NCBI GenBank assembly: GCA_963678275.1 | Contig: OY782765.1 | Span: 5,146,001 to 5,210,000 of the forward strand | Length of the DNA stretch: 64,000 bases | Direction of reading: 5' to 3' | Origin: G963677445 sp963678275 | GTDB lineage: Bacteria; Bacteroidota; Ignavibacteria; Ignavibacteriales; Melioribacteraceae | Shown here: positions 1 through 9,469 of the stretch, one piece after another | How positions within the stretch are numbered: position 1 is the stretch's first letter | Layout: every line of letters starts with the position of its first letter | The notes under the pieces: generated by a model | Database searches by the model: none | The model's input: only the letters and a program-made list of their open reading frames with translations | Told to the model about the DNA's origin: nothing | Translations under genes and position numbers: made by a program

Positions 1-978
1 ATCGCCATACATTTTCATAATTCCCGGACCCATTATAGTGGCGGCTCCTCCGGCTCCAAGAAAGAGAGGTCCTGAATCCGCGTCTCCCTTTCCCGATACA
101 TTCACGGGATATTCCCTGATGAATGGCAGCCCGAATAATTCGGTTGTAAAATCCTCTTTGAATTTTTCATACAATTCAGCAGCCAGCCCCGCGTCTATCT
201 CTTTCAGGAAGCGGAGAATCATCGCGGTTGAGGAACCCCGCGCGGTTGAAAGGGGCAGGCCGCTCACACATTCGATCTGGTGAGGGAATAAACCACTTTT
301 AGTAATACAGCTCTTTTTTAATTTGTTCAGCATATTTGTAACGGTAAGAAGGGCGGAGCTGTCATAGTTATCGCCATAATATTTTAGCGCTTTTAGGGCG
401 GGGAAAACATCTGCCGGCCAGCATAAACCGGGATATGTGGAGGGAAGAATTTTTATTGTGTCAAGAGTTGCCTGTAGTTCTTTCGCCGCTTCCGTAAATG
501 ATTTTTCCTGTCCGGGCCGGATATTCAAATTTTTTGAAACAGCCAGTATTTCTGTCTGAAAATAAAGCTTCCATCCGGAATAAAATATTCCGTATGGAGG
601 TTGCGTGTTTTTTACAAAACGGTCTTTCGCGTAATCTGAATCAAGTTTCTTCATTGCTTTTAATATTTCGGTGAAGGCGGTCTGGAGGGCGGTGGTATCG
701 GCGGGAAATCTTTCCAGGTAGGAAGTCCAGCAAAGTCCGTAAATAACATTGGTGAAATAATATCCTTCGGGGTAAATCTGCTGCATTTTAATATCGCCTC
801 CCCGACGAATATAATTCTTCATATAGATAAGCTGTTTCTTTAATTCTTCCTGTTTTGTTTTTTCAGCGGTATAGCTGCTGTAATATAACCGGAAATTTGT
901 TGAAACCACAAGTGTGATTATCAGCAGCGATAACATAAAAAAGGTGAAACGTATGATAGAAAGGAAATATTGAAGCAT
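1..978 (-). CDS. Membrane-anchored protein of unknown function (C-terminal end outside window)
   Basis: Open for 326 codons from an ATG at 978 to the window edge, so the C-terminus is missing. Residues about 8-28 form a single hydrophobic segment (signal anchor), followed by a short lysine-rich stretch and then a long mostly helical soluble part rich in aromatic residues. Conspicuous segments are GLCWPADVFPALKAL near residue 180, FPHQIECVSG near 222 and a glycine-rich GDADSGPLFLGAGGAA near the window edge. The layout resembles alpha/alpha-barrel enzymes such as the linalool dehydratase/isomerase-like group, but I cannot confirm that by eye. Upstream lies a repeat-rich gap. Coding potential is well supported; the function is unknown. 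Confidence 0.75.
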   Translation of the reverse strand, partial: MLQYFLSIIRFTFFMLSLLIITLVVSTNFRLYYSSYTAEKTKQEELKKQLIYMKNYIRRGGDIKMQQIYPEGYYFTNVIYGLCWTSYLERFPADTTALQTAFTEILKAMKKLDSDYAKDRFVKNTQPPYGIFYSGWKLYFQTEILAVSKNLNIRPGQEKSFTEAAKELQATLDTIKILPSTYPGLCWPADVFPALKALKYYGDNYDSSALLTVTNMLNKLKKSCITKSGLFPHQIECVSGLPLSTARGSSTAMILRFLKEIDAGLAAELYEKFKEDFTTELFGLPFIREYPVNVSGKGDADSGPLFLGAGGAATIMGPGIMKMYGD

Positions 979-2069
979 AAATTACTCTGCGTAAATTTTC
1001 AGACCGGTTCGGCAATTTACTGATTATCTCCGAGGGAAAACAGAGTAAAATCACCTGAATTAGATATAAGATTCTTTTCGAGACTCAGAATCAGGCGCCG
1101 ATCGTGACAACGAAAGAAGGGATGTTTAACCGGAATAACAGAACGTTGGAGCGGGAAATGGCAGCCAAATGACTTTGCCGCATCCTGCTTGCCGGAAAGG
1201 TTGTCGCAGTGAAGATTTTTAAAAATGAATGAGATATTTGAATATTTTGTAAAGTCTACTGAAGAAAAGGAAAATTTGTTGCAAATATTATAAATCCCCT
1301 ACAGGGATTATTTTACATAACGCCCCATTTTTGCTACCTCAAGGGGACTATCGCATGAATGGAACCTCTACAAGGTTCTTTTTATCTCATTTGCCTTGTA
1401 GATGCAATAATTAGTGCGGAACGTCCCTATGGGATAGAGAATTGTCAATACGATAAAACAAAATCCTTGCAGAGGATTCACAAACCAACCCGGATAATCA
1501 AATACCTCAAGCCATCCCCGATAAACCCGGATCAATAGAGTTCTAAATTTTGAACAAATTATTTAAGCCTAAAAACAATATTGTTAAATAAAAATATTCC
1601 ATAAGGAGTTAGATTCTACTCAAAATAGCAAAGAATCAATTAATAATGAACAATGAACAATTAAAAAGATGACCGCAGATTTTTCTGATTACGCGGATTT
1701 CGCTGATTACAATGAAAAAAAATGTCTGAACCATGAATAAAGGATTTGAGGATTACGTGATTATGTTTAGGTATCTGTATCTGTATCAAAAAATCTGAGT
1801 AAAAGTATAAGTACGAGTATGATGATCGGGTTGGTAAAGACGAGAACAAAGTGCGATTACGAGAACGAGTATGATTCTTCCCCGGGATTCAAGCTTTTCT
1901 GGCTCTGCAAGTTTATGTATAACAATTTCTTCCGAAATTTTCCAAAAACTCCGCGATTTTATTTTGCGAGAGGTAAGGAGTTCTGAAATTATTATATCGA
2001 ACTGACATTCAAATGTATAACCAGGGAGGGGGGGAATAGCAGGCCGGAAAATACCAGTGGCAGGAGGAA
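979..2069. repeat. Gene-free gap with short hairpin repeats and repeat module Z
   Basis: I see no convincing gene in this stretch. At about 1288-1475 there is a run of short imperfect hairpins, for example CCCCTACAGGGAT near 1296, CCTCTACAAGG near 1364 and CCTTGCAGAGG near 1463, together with GCGGAACGTCCC, which also occurs in the 250-bp block found at 27.9, 38.8, 56.8 and 59.1 kb. At about 1600-1720 a degenerate copy of the AAGGAGTTAAATTCTAC core is followed by the module with GACCGCAGATTTTTCTGATT, which recurs at 36.2 and 38.1 kb. From 1795 there is a loose period-6 GAGTAN run. Confidence 0.6.
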
Positions 2070-2102
2070 TAATAAAAGAAGCCCCGCGAAAAAGGCGGGG
2101 CG
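2070..2102 (-). terminator. Rho-independent terminator
   Basis: On the minus strand a GC-rich stem (GCCCCGCC / GGCGGGGC with a short T/A loop) is followed by a T-rich run (TTCTTTTATT). It sits about 8 bases past the stop of the minus-strand outer-membrane-like protein at 2109-2984. Confidence 0.8.
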
Positions 2103-2108
2103 CTAAAA

Positions 2109-2984
2109 TTAGAAAGTAAAACTTACGCCGAGACGAGCTGTCTCATAAGTTATCGGGGTTTCGGTTGTAACAGGCCAGTTCATTTTGTCTCTTTTGAGGG
2201 AATAAAAACCATAAGAATAGGCGGCTTTCAGGAGGAAGTTTATAACGGGGCCCGCCTCAGGAGATGTATCCATTATTTCATCAACAAAATAATCAATTAA
2301 CCCGAGACCGGTGTGTTCGATAAACGCGCTGCCCGCGTGATACCAGAACATATGGCGCGGGAAAATCACAGATGTTTCATAAGTAGCGGTAAAAGCGAGT
2401 GATTGGCCAAATAAAAATTTGAAGCCTGCCGAGGCATTTGTTCCAAAACGGAAAGCATCGTCATATCTCAGGGCAATCTGCCTGTCATTTGTGCTGAGCG
2501 GGGCAAAATTTTCGAATGTTATTTGCGACCAGGTGAAATCGTGAGAAATAAATGGAAAAACAGAAACATCGGCTGCCTTATAACCATAACCATAACGATT
2601 TCCGAATCCGAATCTCCATAAGGTTGTACCGGTTTCCAGTGAATCATCATTCCAGTTGAAGTCTTTTGTCATGTGTGTAACAAAGAAGTAGTTTTCTTCC
2701 AGTTCCAGGATTCCTTCGTCAAAATAGGTGTCGATAGAAGAATAGCCCAATTTGATTTCTCCGAGTCCGATTCTTGAAAAATCACCGTTAAAGGTGCGGT
2801 GTTTAGGTTCACCTATGCCATAATTTAATTCAATAAAAGGGCGGGAATCGGAATACCAGAAATAGATATCGAGATCGACCCAGCTGTCATTATCATCATT
2901 CCAGTCGTCATATTCCTGGGCGGAAAGAGAGGCAGAAAGCAGTAACAGAAGAGCGCAAAATAAATTTAAGAATTTCCCGGACAT
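2109..2984 (-). CDS. Secreted outer-membrane beta-barrel-like protein
   Basis: This 291-residue protein has a clear signal peptide (MSGKFLNLFCALLLLL, cleavage predicted after SLSAQ). The mature part starts with an acidic D/W/N-rich segment, then alternating aromatic/polar strands, and ends in ARLGVSFTF, the terminal phenylalanine typical of BAM-inserted outer-membrane barrels. It has no catalytic motif that I recognise. It stands alone on the minus strand with its own terminator; the response regulator at 3075-3482 lies 90 bases upstream and could share a transcript. Outer-membrane location is inference from the signal peptide and C-terminus; its cargo or role is unknown. Confidence 0.75.
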   Translation of the reverse strand: MSGKFLNLFCALLLLLSASLSAQEYDDWNDDNDSWVDLDIYFWYSDSRPFIELNYGIGEPKHRTFNGDFSRIGLGEIKLGYSSIDTYFDEGILELEENYFFVTHMTKDFNWNDDSLETGTTLWRFGFGNRYGYGYKAADVSVFPFISHDFTWSQITFENFAPLSTNDRQIALRYDDAFRFGTNASAGFKFLFGQSLAFTATYETSVIFPRHMFWYHAGSAFIEHTGLGLIDYFVDEIMDTSPEAGPVINFLLKAAYSYGFYSLKRDKMNWPVTTETPITYETARLGVSFTF

Positions 2985-3074
2985 AGTTGTATCTCCCAGT
3001 TTATAAAAAATATCATCTTCTGGTTAGACGATGATTTCACACTGATTGTTACAACTAAAGCCGGAATAAAAGGA

Positions 3075-3482
3075 TTAGTTAATTTTAATGCCCGATTTTT
3101 GTTCGAGGGTTTTTACCAGTGTTTCCATCAGAACATCATTCTGTACCGGTTTGGTCAGAAAGACATCAACACCCGCGTTATAGGCGTTGTCTTTATCCCG
3201 CTGGAAAGCATGCGCTGAAAGCCCGACAACTGGAAGATTTTTATATTCATCCATTTCGCGGATTTCCTTTGTGAGCTGAAGTCCATCTTTTTTACCACGC
3301 AGGGAAATGTCCATAAGGATAATATCAAAACTGGAATTATTCAGCTTTTCATAAAAAGTCTCTGAAGAGTCACAAATTTCCAGATCAAATTTTCTTTTAA
3401 GGAATATCTGAAGAAATTTCTGGTTTTCGTAATCATCCTCTACAACAAGTAATCTCGGTTTATTTTTTGCTCCTTCGGCCAT
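3075..3482 (-). CDS. Single-domain response regulator (REC)
   Basis: A stand-alone receiver domain of 135 residues without an output domain. Acidic pocket VVEDD is at residues 13-17, the phospho-acceptor is Asp58 in ILMDIS, and the conserved Lys is in LTKP. I chose the ATG at 3482 (MAEGAKNKP) because GAGG lies just upstream and the receiver fold begins there; a longer reading frame starts at 3635 but its first 51 residues have no domain character and run into the promoter region of the divergent operon. Such single receivers relay phosphate from a histidine kinase to a partner protein. No kinase lies next to it, though two orphan kinases sit at 13-17 kb. Confidence 0.85.
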   Translation of the reverse strand: MAEGAKNKPRLLVVEDDYENQKFLQIFLKRKFDLEICDSSETFYEKLNNSSFDIILMDISLRGKKDGLQLTKEIREMDEYKNLPVVGLSAHAFQRDKDNAYNAGVDVFLTKPVQNDVLMETLVKTLEQKSGIKIN

Positions 3483-3648
3483 ATCCTCGTACCATGAAAT
3501 GATGTCAAAAATCTTTAATTCCTTAGTGACCAATTTAAAATTATTCTTCAAATTATCAAAACAAAAATGGAATACCTGGTCTATAGATGTAAAAAACTTC
3601 CGATGTTTTGTTGGTTTTTCGCCCCCCAAAAGCAAATCTACTTTTGTT

Positions 3649-3677
3649 TTGAAATTGTTACCGGAAAATCTTATTAT
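3649..3677 (+). promoter_or_regulatory. Sigma70-like promoter of the peptidase/transporter operon
   Basis: TTGAAA at 3649-3654 and TATTAT at 3672-3677 are separated by 17 bases, 46 bases ahead of the ATG at 3724. Spacing and hexamers match a housekeeping sigma70 promoter. Confidence 0.5.
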
Positions 3678-3723
3678 TATATCTTATTTTAATTACAAAT
3701 ATCGCAGGCATTTTCACTATCCG

Positions 3724-4575
3724 ATGATAAAAAATATTGTATTCTGGATACTGGCCATACTAATAACAATTGTCACTGCTTATTACCAAAGAAGGACCGG
3801 ACCGACATATCCAGTCTCTGGAGAAATTACAGCAGAAAACCAGACTATCAACTGGAAATTTTACAGGACACATGGCGGGGAAGGGGACCAGGAAGTATCT
3901 GTTATCATACCTGACAGTACAACAGGTGAGATGCGCTGGAAATATTATAAATCGGACCTGCCCTGGCAAACTGTTACCATGAAAAGGAGTGGTGATACTC
4001 TCAGGACATTTTTACCGCATCAGCCGCCGGCGGGCAAACTTGAATATTACATTGAGTTGAATTCAGGTCAGAATCTTTACAGGTTGCCACCGGAAGAAAA
4101 TGTGGTGATAAGGTTTAAAGGAGCTGTTCCCATCTCGGTGCTGATAGCGCATATTTTAATTATTTTTTCAGCTATGGTGCTCGCGAACCGTACAGGACTG
4201 GAGTTTTTCAAAAAAGAGCCTAAGGTAAGAAAACTTACATTATGGACAATAATTTTTCTCGCGGCCGGAGGATTTATTCTCGGGCCGGTGATGCAGAAAT
4301 ATGCTTTTGGAGAATTCTGGACCGGTTTTCCTTATGGTCACGATCTGACAGACAATAAAACTTTAATAGCGATGATTGGCTGGCTCGCAGCGTGGTTTAT
4401 GTATAAAAGATCAGCCAAACCTGAAAGATGGGCTCTTTTCGCCTCAGCGCTTATGCTTATAGTTTACCTGATACCCCACAGTCTTATGGGCTCGGAACTC
4501 GATTACAGCAAGATTAAAAATAAAGAAACAATTCATCAGGCAGATACAACAATAATCAGCAGGGACTCATTATGA
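3724..4575 (+). CDS. Multi-span membrane protein of unknown function, first gene of peptidase/OPT operon
   Basis: A 283-residue protein. An N-terminal membrane segment (residues about 4-19) is followed by an extracytoplasmic domain of about 110 residues with beta-sandwich character, including KLEYYIEL, and then four hydrophobic segments from about residue 135 to 265. I use the ATG at 3724; an in-frame ATG further upstream (3499) would add a basic segment that overlaps the divergent regulator and precedes the predicted promoter. The stop overlaps the start of the subtilase by four bases (ATGA), so the two are translationally coupled. No family is recognised. Context suggests a role in handling peptides at the membrane, but this is inference. 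Confidence 0.7.
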   Translation: MIKNIVFWILAILITIVTAYYQRRTGPTYPVSGEITAENQTINWKFYRTHGGEGDQEVSVIIPDSTTGEMRWKYYKSDLPWQTVTMKRSGDTLRTFLPHQPPAGKLEYYIELNSGQNLYRLPPEENVVIRFKGAVPISVLIAHILIIFSAMVLANRTGLEFFKKEPKVRKLTLWTIIFLAAGGFILGPVMQKYAFGEFWTGFPYGHDLTDNKTLIAMIGWLAAWFMYKRSAKPERWALFASALMLIVYLIPHSLMGSELDYSKIKNKETIHQADTTIISRDSL

Positions 4576-7382
4576 AAATAAAATTGGTTTTTATCTTTTT
4601 GACAGCATTCCTGGTTTTGCAAGCGAGTGAAACCACACAAAGGTTTTTGTCATTAAATTCTACCGGAGTAGAGAATTTTATAGCGGAACATCCGGAATAT
4701 GACGGACGGGGAACAATAGTATTTATATTTGACACCGGCGTTGATATAGGGGTTCCCGGCATGACCCGGACATCGACCGGTGAAGTAAAGGTAATAGATG
4801 TCAGAGATTTTACAGGTCAGGGTGATATCAAATTTTATGAGGCCGATATCGAAGAGGAAGATGATATATATTATTTTATGAACGAGGATATGGGCTACAA
4901 AGTTAAGGGAGCTGATAATCTCTCACTTAAAGGGGCCGATGATGAATATTTTATTGGCGCCATTAATGAAAAACTCTGGCTGAATTCCGGTTCGGGCATC
5001 GATGATATGAATGGAAATCTGAAAAAAAATGATGACTTTTTCTTTGTGACTTTTAAGGTGTCGGATAATGGAGAGGAATACTGGGTTGTATTTCTTGATA
5101 CAGATTCGGATGGTGACTTGTCAGATGAATCTCCCTTAAGAGATTATCACGTAAAGCAGGATATGTTCTCGATCAAAAATGAATCGGGGCTGGATCAGCT
5201 TCATATGGGGCTGAATATTTTTCCGGAAAGAATGGTTGTGAATTTCCATTTTGATGATGGCGGGCATGGCTCACATTGCGCCGGCATAGCCGCGGGATCA
5301 AAGATAGGGGGAGTTGAATTTAACGGAGTAGCTCCCGGCGCCCAGGTTATAAGCTGTAAACTCGGGAATAATAATTACTCAGGCGGAGCCACAGTTACAG
5401 GAAGCATGAAACAATGTTTTATTTTTGCCGATAGTGTCTCGCGCGCGACAGAAAAACCTTGTGTCGTAAATATGAGTTTCGGCATCGGGTCGGAAATTGA
5501 AGAACATTCCGAAATGGAAAAATATATCAACGATCTTGTCGATGAAAATCCATATCTCTACCTCTGTCTTTCAAATGGAAACGAAGGACCGGGGATATCA
5601 ACAGTTGGTTTGCCGTCGACCAGCAGAAAGGTGTTTTCCAGCGGGGCTGTTCTTACCAAAGAGGTAGCTCAGGACCTTTACGGATCTCCGCTTCAATCGG
5701 ACAGAATATTATATTTCAGTTCGAGAGGGGCCGAAGTTGCCAAGCCCGATGTTGTTTCTCCGGGCGCCTGTACCTCAACAGTTCCAAACTGGGGAAACAG
5801 GGACCGTTTCTGGGGCACGAGCATGGCTTCACCATATACGGCAGGTGTAATGGCTCTTCTTACAGGGGCGATGAAAAAAGAATTTCCGGATGTAAAAATA
5901 CCTTCTCTTCTTTTATATAATGCTGTCCGCGAAAGCGCCGTTGAAATGCCCGGTTATGATCCCGCGGACCAGGGAGGAGGATATATAAATGTTGAAAACG
6001 CCTATCAACTGATAAAAAAATATATTAAAGCTGGTGAAATTGACAAATTTGAAACTTATAAAACCACAGCTACTTCACCAAATATGCCTTCGGGCAGATC
6101 ATCAAATCTCTACCTGAGAGACGGATCATTCCTGACAGGGAATGAATCATTCACTTTCATTATCGACAGAGATAATTTCATAAACAAGGATAAATTTTAC
6201 AGGATCTACAGACTTGAATCGGAAGCAGACTGGCTAAAACCGATCCAGAAAACTACATATATCAGAAATGATCAGAGCGCTAATGTCAGTGTTAAATTTG
6301 ATGTTGACAAGATGAAAGAACCGGGATTATATAACGGAAGAATTAAAGCTTACAGAAATGATAAATCGGCTTTCCCCGAATTTGAATTATGGGCCACAGT
6401 CGCGATACCGCATCATTTTGACGCTTCAAATAATTACCGACAAAAATGGGAAGGCAGGCTTGCTCCCCTGATGTTCGATCGTTATTTTCTCGATATCCCG
6501 GCAGGGGCGGGGGCTATGAAAATAAAACTTTCATCGATTGAAGGAAAATATATTTACAGTAATTTTAATCTGCATGATCCCGACGGCAGGGAAATGTTTG
6601 TAGCGCGCCCGATAAGTGGTGAAACAGATGAAACCGAATATGTGAAAACTTTCTATAATCCCGAACCTGGTATTTATGAGCTGGTAGTAAATGGTTTCTT
6701 TATGGCAAAAGATACCAGCGATTATAAATTATCGGTTGAATTTTTCGGAGTTGAAACTGCCGGTGATAATAAACTTACCACAGATGATAACACACTCGAA
6801 ATTATTAATAATTTTGCCGGTCGGGACAGATGTTCATTCAGCGGAGCTGTTCAGGGGTATCAGAAAAAACATCTTGTAAAACTTGAAGGCAAAGATTATT
6901 ATGAGCTGCCCTTTGTTCTGAGAAGTGGTGAAGCGGAAAAATCTTTTGATATTTCGGTCAGTAAAGAGGACTTTAATAAAGTGACCGACTTTGCCGTGAT
7001 GATTTATGATGAAGATGGCGTAACCGTAGAGAACGGCGCGCTGGGATACCGCAAAGGGGATGTCTCCATTAGAAACAGGTTTAATGCCGACAGTACAAAA
7101 TTAAAACTTGTTATCAGACCCGGATTTGCTATCGAAGCCGGTGACATTAAAATAAATATTGTTGAAAAAACCACGTTTGACAACCCTGTTAATTTTGGTA
7201 TTTCAGCCAACGGACAGAGAGTTGCCAGACTATATCCGAGCATTCCGGTAACACTGGAGTGTAACGTAACCAGCCCGGGAAATTATGTTCCGGCAGACGC
7301 CATTCTTTATGGCGAGATAGAAATACAATCACATGAAAAGAATGATCCAATTGCAAAACTGCAGGTCTTACTAAACTTTTAA
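4572..7382 (+). CDS. Tripeptidyl-peptidase II-like subtilisin family (S8) serine peptidase
   Basis: This 936-residue enzyme starts with a signal peptide (MKIKLVFIFLTAFLVLQ). The S8 catalytic triad is visible: Asp54 in FIFDTGVDIG, His232 in GGHGSHCAG and Ser417 in GTSMASPYTAG. The segment HPEYDGRGTIVFIFDTGVD and the long insertion between Asp and His are typical of tripeptidyl-peptidase II rather than ordinary subtilisins. Residues from about 500 onward are beta-rich, as in the C-terminal domains of that family. A signal peptide predicts periplasmic or outer-surface work, unlike cytosolic eukaryotic TPP II. It is coupled to the upstream membrane protein and sits 12 bases before an OPT oligopeptide transporter, so it probably makes small peptides for uptake. 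Confidence 0.9.
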   Translation: MKIKLVFIFLTAFLVLQASETTQRFLSLNSTGVENFIAEHPEYDGRGTIVFIFDTGVDIGVPGMTRTSTGEVKVIDVRDFTGQGDIKFYEADIEEEDDIYYFMNEDMGYKVKGADNLSLKGADDEYFIGAINEKLWLNSGSGIDDMNGNLKKNDDFFFVTFKVSDNGEEYWVVFLDTDSDGDLSDESPLRDYHVKQDMFSIKNESGLDQLHMGLNIFPERMVVNFHFDDGGHGSHCAGIAAGSKIGGVEFNGVAPGAQVISCKLGNNNYSGGATVTGSMKQCFIFADSVSRATEKPCVVNMSFGIGSEIEEHSEMEKYINDLVDENPYLYLCLSNGNEGPGISTVGLPSTSRKVFSSGAVLTKEVAQDLYGSPLQSDRILYFSSRGAEVAKPDVVSPGACTSTVPNWGNRDRFWGTSMASPYTAGVMALLTGAMKKEFPDVKIPSLLLYNAVRESAVEMPGYDPADQGGGYINVENAYQLIKKYIKAGEIDKFETYKTTATSPNMPSGRSSNLYLRDGSFLTGNESFTFIIDRDNFINKDKFYRIYRLESEADWLKPIQKTTYIRNDQSANVSVKFDVDKMKEPGLYNGRIKAYRNDKSAFPEFELWATVAIPHHFDASNNYRQKWEGRLAPLMFDRYFLDIPAGAGAMKIKLSSIEGKYIYSNFNLHDPDGREMFVARPISGETDETEYVKTFYNPEPGIYELVVNGFFMAKDTSDYKLSVEFFGVETAGDNKLTTDDNTLEIINNFAGRDRCSFSGAVQGYQKKHLVKLEGKDYYELPFVLRSGEAEKSFDISVSKEDFNKVTDFAVMIYDEDGVTVENGALGYRKGDVSIRNRFNADSTKLKLVIRPGFAIEAGDIKINIVEKTTFDNPVNFGISANGQRVARLYPSIPVTLECNVTSPGNYVPADAILYGEIEIQSHEKNDPIAKLQVLLNF

Positions 7383-7394
7383 CGGAGTAAATTT

Positions 7395-9377
7395 ATGAGT
7401 GAACATGAAGTAAAAACATCAGGCGGATTACCGCCCAATGCGTATACTGAGCTTAAGCCGGGTGAGGAATATGTTCCGGTTATGTCCCCTTCACCGGCGC
7501 CTCCCGAAGTTAACTTCAGGTCGGTCCTCTGGGGATTGATAATGGCGGTATTGTTCTCGGCAGCGGCAGCTTATCTTGGTCTGAAAATCGGACAGGTATT
7601 TGAGGCCGCGATCCCTATCGCGATTATCGCGGTAGGTCTGTCGGCAATTACAAAAAGAAATAAAGCTTTAGGTGAAAATGTAATTATCCAGTCTATCGGT
7701 TCCACTTCGGGATCGGTTGTAGCGGGAGCTATATTCACAATCCCCGCGCTTTACATTCTTAATCTTGAAGCCGCTTTTTACCAGGTATTTATGGCTTCTC
7801 TTCTCGGCGGTTTCCTGGGAATATTGTTCCTTATTCCTTTCAGGAAATATTTTGTTGCCGAAATGCATGGCAAATTTCCCTTTCCTGAAGCAACAGCTAC
7901 CACGGAAGTGCTCGTTACCGGTGAAAAAGGTGGCGACCAGGCTAAAGTGCTTGTTATCAGCGGACTTATCGGTGGTGTTTATGACTTTATAATTTCCACT
8001 TTCGGATGGTGGAGTGAAGTATTTACCACCCGTGTTGTTGAGATAGGGAACACACTGGCTGAAAAATATAAAATGGTAATGAAAATTAATATCGGCGCCG
8101 CGGTTACCGGTCTGGGATTCATTATAGGTTTGAAATATGCCGCTATCATTGCCGCGGGATCTTTTGTCGCATGGTTTGTTATCATCCCTATTTTCTCCTT
8201 TCTCGGCAATCACATAAATGAACCTTTTGGAGCCGGAGTTGATATTCTTGTAAGAAACATGTCGGCTGAGCAGATATTCGGGCAGTATGTCCGCCATATA
8301 GGCATCGGCGGAATCGCGATGGCCGGACTGATAGGAATTATCAAATCTTCAGGAATTATCAAATCTGCTGTTTCACTTGGTGTGAAAGAAATTTTTGGCT
8401 CCAAGGGGGCTGCAAATGATAAAATACGCACTCACCGCGATCTGTCAATGAGCATCATCGCGATAGGAGTTGTAGTTGTAGCGATCGCGATATTTATTTT
8501 CTTCTATCTCGGTGTTGTTAACAACCTGATGCACGCGATAGTAGGACTTCTGATTGTAATGGTAATTTCATTTCTCTTTACAACAGTCGCGGCAAACGCT
8601 ATCGCCATTGTAGGCACGAACCCGGTATCGGGTATGACCCTTATGACCCTTATTCTTTCATCAATAGTTCTTGTCGCGGTCGGACTTTCAGGTCCCGCGG
8701 GAATGGTTTCAGCCCTGATTATCGGCGGTGTTGTCTGTACAGCCCTTTCGGTTGCCGGCGCGTTTATAACCGACCTTAAAATAGGATACTGGCTGGGATC
8801 GAGCCCTTACAAGCAGGAAGGGTGGAAGTTCGTCGGTACAGCTCTATCGGCGGCGACAGTAGCCGGAGTTATTCTGGTGCTTAATGACACATACGGATTT
8901 GTCGGTGAAGGAGCGCTGGTTGCTCCCCAGGCAAACGCGATGGCCGCTGTTATCAAGCCTCTGATGTCTAATCAGCCCGCTCCCTGGTTGATGTATATAG
9001 CCGGCGGAATAATGGCGCTTATTCTGACTATGATCGGTGTCCCGGCGCTCGCTTTCGCGCTTGGAATGTATATACCCCTCGAACTTAATACCCCTATCCT
9101 TATCGGCGGTTTGATATCATGGTATGTTTCGACCAGGAGCAAGGATGAAGGACTTAACAAAGCAAGAAGAGAAAGAGGAACTCTTATCGCGTCAGGTTTT
9201 ATCGCCGGCGGCGCTTTGATGGGTGTTATCAGCGCATTGCTGAGGTATTTTGATTTCAACTGGGTTAACAATGAATGGTTTGAATCCCATTCAGCCGAAA
9301 TTATCGGTTTTATTATGTTCGCGCTGCTTTGCAGTTATGTAATCTGGGATTCAATGAGAGCCAAAAAAGAAGATTAA
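7395..9377 (+). CDS. OPT family oligopeptide transporter
   Basis: A 660-residue polytopic inner-membrane protein with about 14-16 hydrophobic spans. Family signatures include the proline-rich cytoplasmic N-terminus ending in the first span, GLKIGQVFEAAIPIAI near residue 63, FPEATATTEVL near 160 and the repeated glycine/alanine-rich helices. OPT proteins take up short peptides, or metal chelates, with protons. The length matches bacterial members of the TIGR00733-like group. The gene closes the operon: it is 12 bases after the TPP II-like peptidase and is followed by a strong terminator. Peptide uptake is the simplest reading given the neighbouring peptidase. Confidence 0.93.
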   Translation: MSEHEVKTSGGLPPNAYTELKPGEEYVPVMSPSPAPPEVNFRSVLWGLIMAVLFSAAAAYLGLKIGQVFEAAIPIAIIAVGLSAITKRNKALGENVIIQSIGSTSGSVVAGAIFTIPALYILNLEAAFYQVFMASLLGGFLGILFLIPFRKYFVAEMHGKFPFPEATATTEVLVTGEKGGDQAKVLVISGLIGGVYDFIISTFGWWSEVFTTRVVEIGNTLAEKYKMVMKINIGAAVTGLGFIIGLKYAAIIAAGSFVAWFVIIPIFSFLGNHINEPFGAGVDILVRNMSAEQIFGQYVRHIGIGGIAMAGLIGIIKSSGIIKSAVSLGVKEIFGSKGAANDKIRTHRDLSMSIIAIGVVVVAIAIFIFFYLGVVNNLMHAIVGLLIVMVISFLFTTVAANAIAIVGTNPVSGMTLMTLILSSIVLVAVGLSGPAGMVSALIIGGVVCTALSVAGAFITDLKIGYWLGSSPYKQEGWKFVGTALSAATVAGVILVLNDTYGFVGEGALVAPQANAMAAVIKPLMSNQPAPWLMYIAGGIMALILTMIGVPALAFALGMYIPLELNTPILIGGLISWYVSTRSKDEGLNKARRERGTLIASGFIAGGALMGVISALLRYFDFNWVNNEWFESHSAEIIGFIMFALLCSYVIWDSMRAKKED

Positions 9378-9384
9378 ATTTTAT

Positions 9385-9414
9385 AAGGCTCCCCTTGAAG
9401 GGGGAGCCTTTTTT
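9385..9414 (+). terminator. Rho-independent terminator after OPT gene
   Basis: AAGGCTCCCC, a six-base loop, and GGGGAGCCTT followed by TTTT form a perfect 10-bp stem with a T tract, eight bases after the OPT stop codon. Confidence 0.95.
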
Positions 9415-9469
9415 GAATATATATGCGTTATGAAAGGATTAACTGATATTAAGCCGGGACAAAAGAAAA

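Noticed and set aside
3483..3635. N-terminal extension of the response regulator to 3635
   Set aside because: The extra 51 residues have no domain character and overlap the promoter region of the divergent operon; an internal ATG has a GAGG site.
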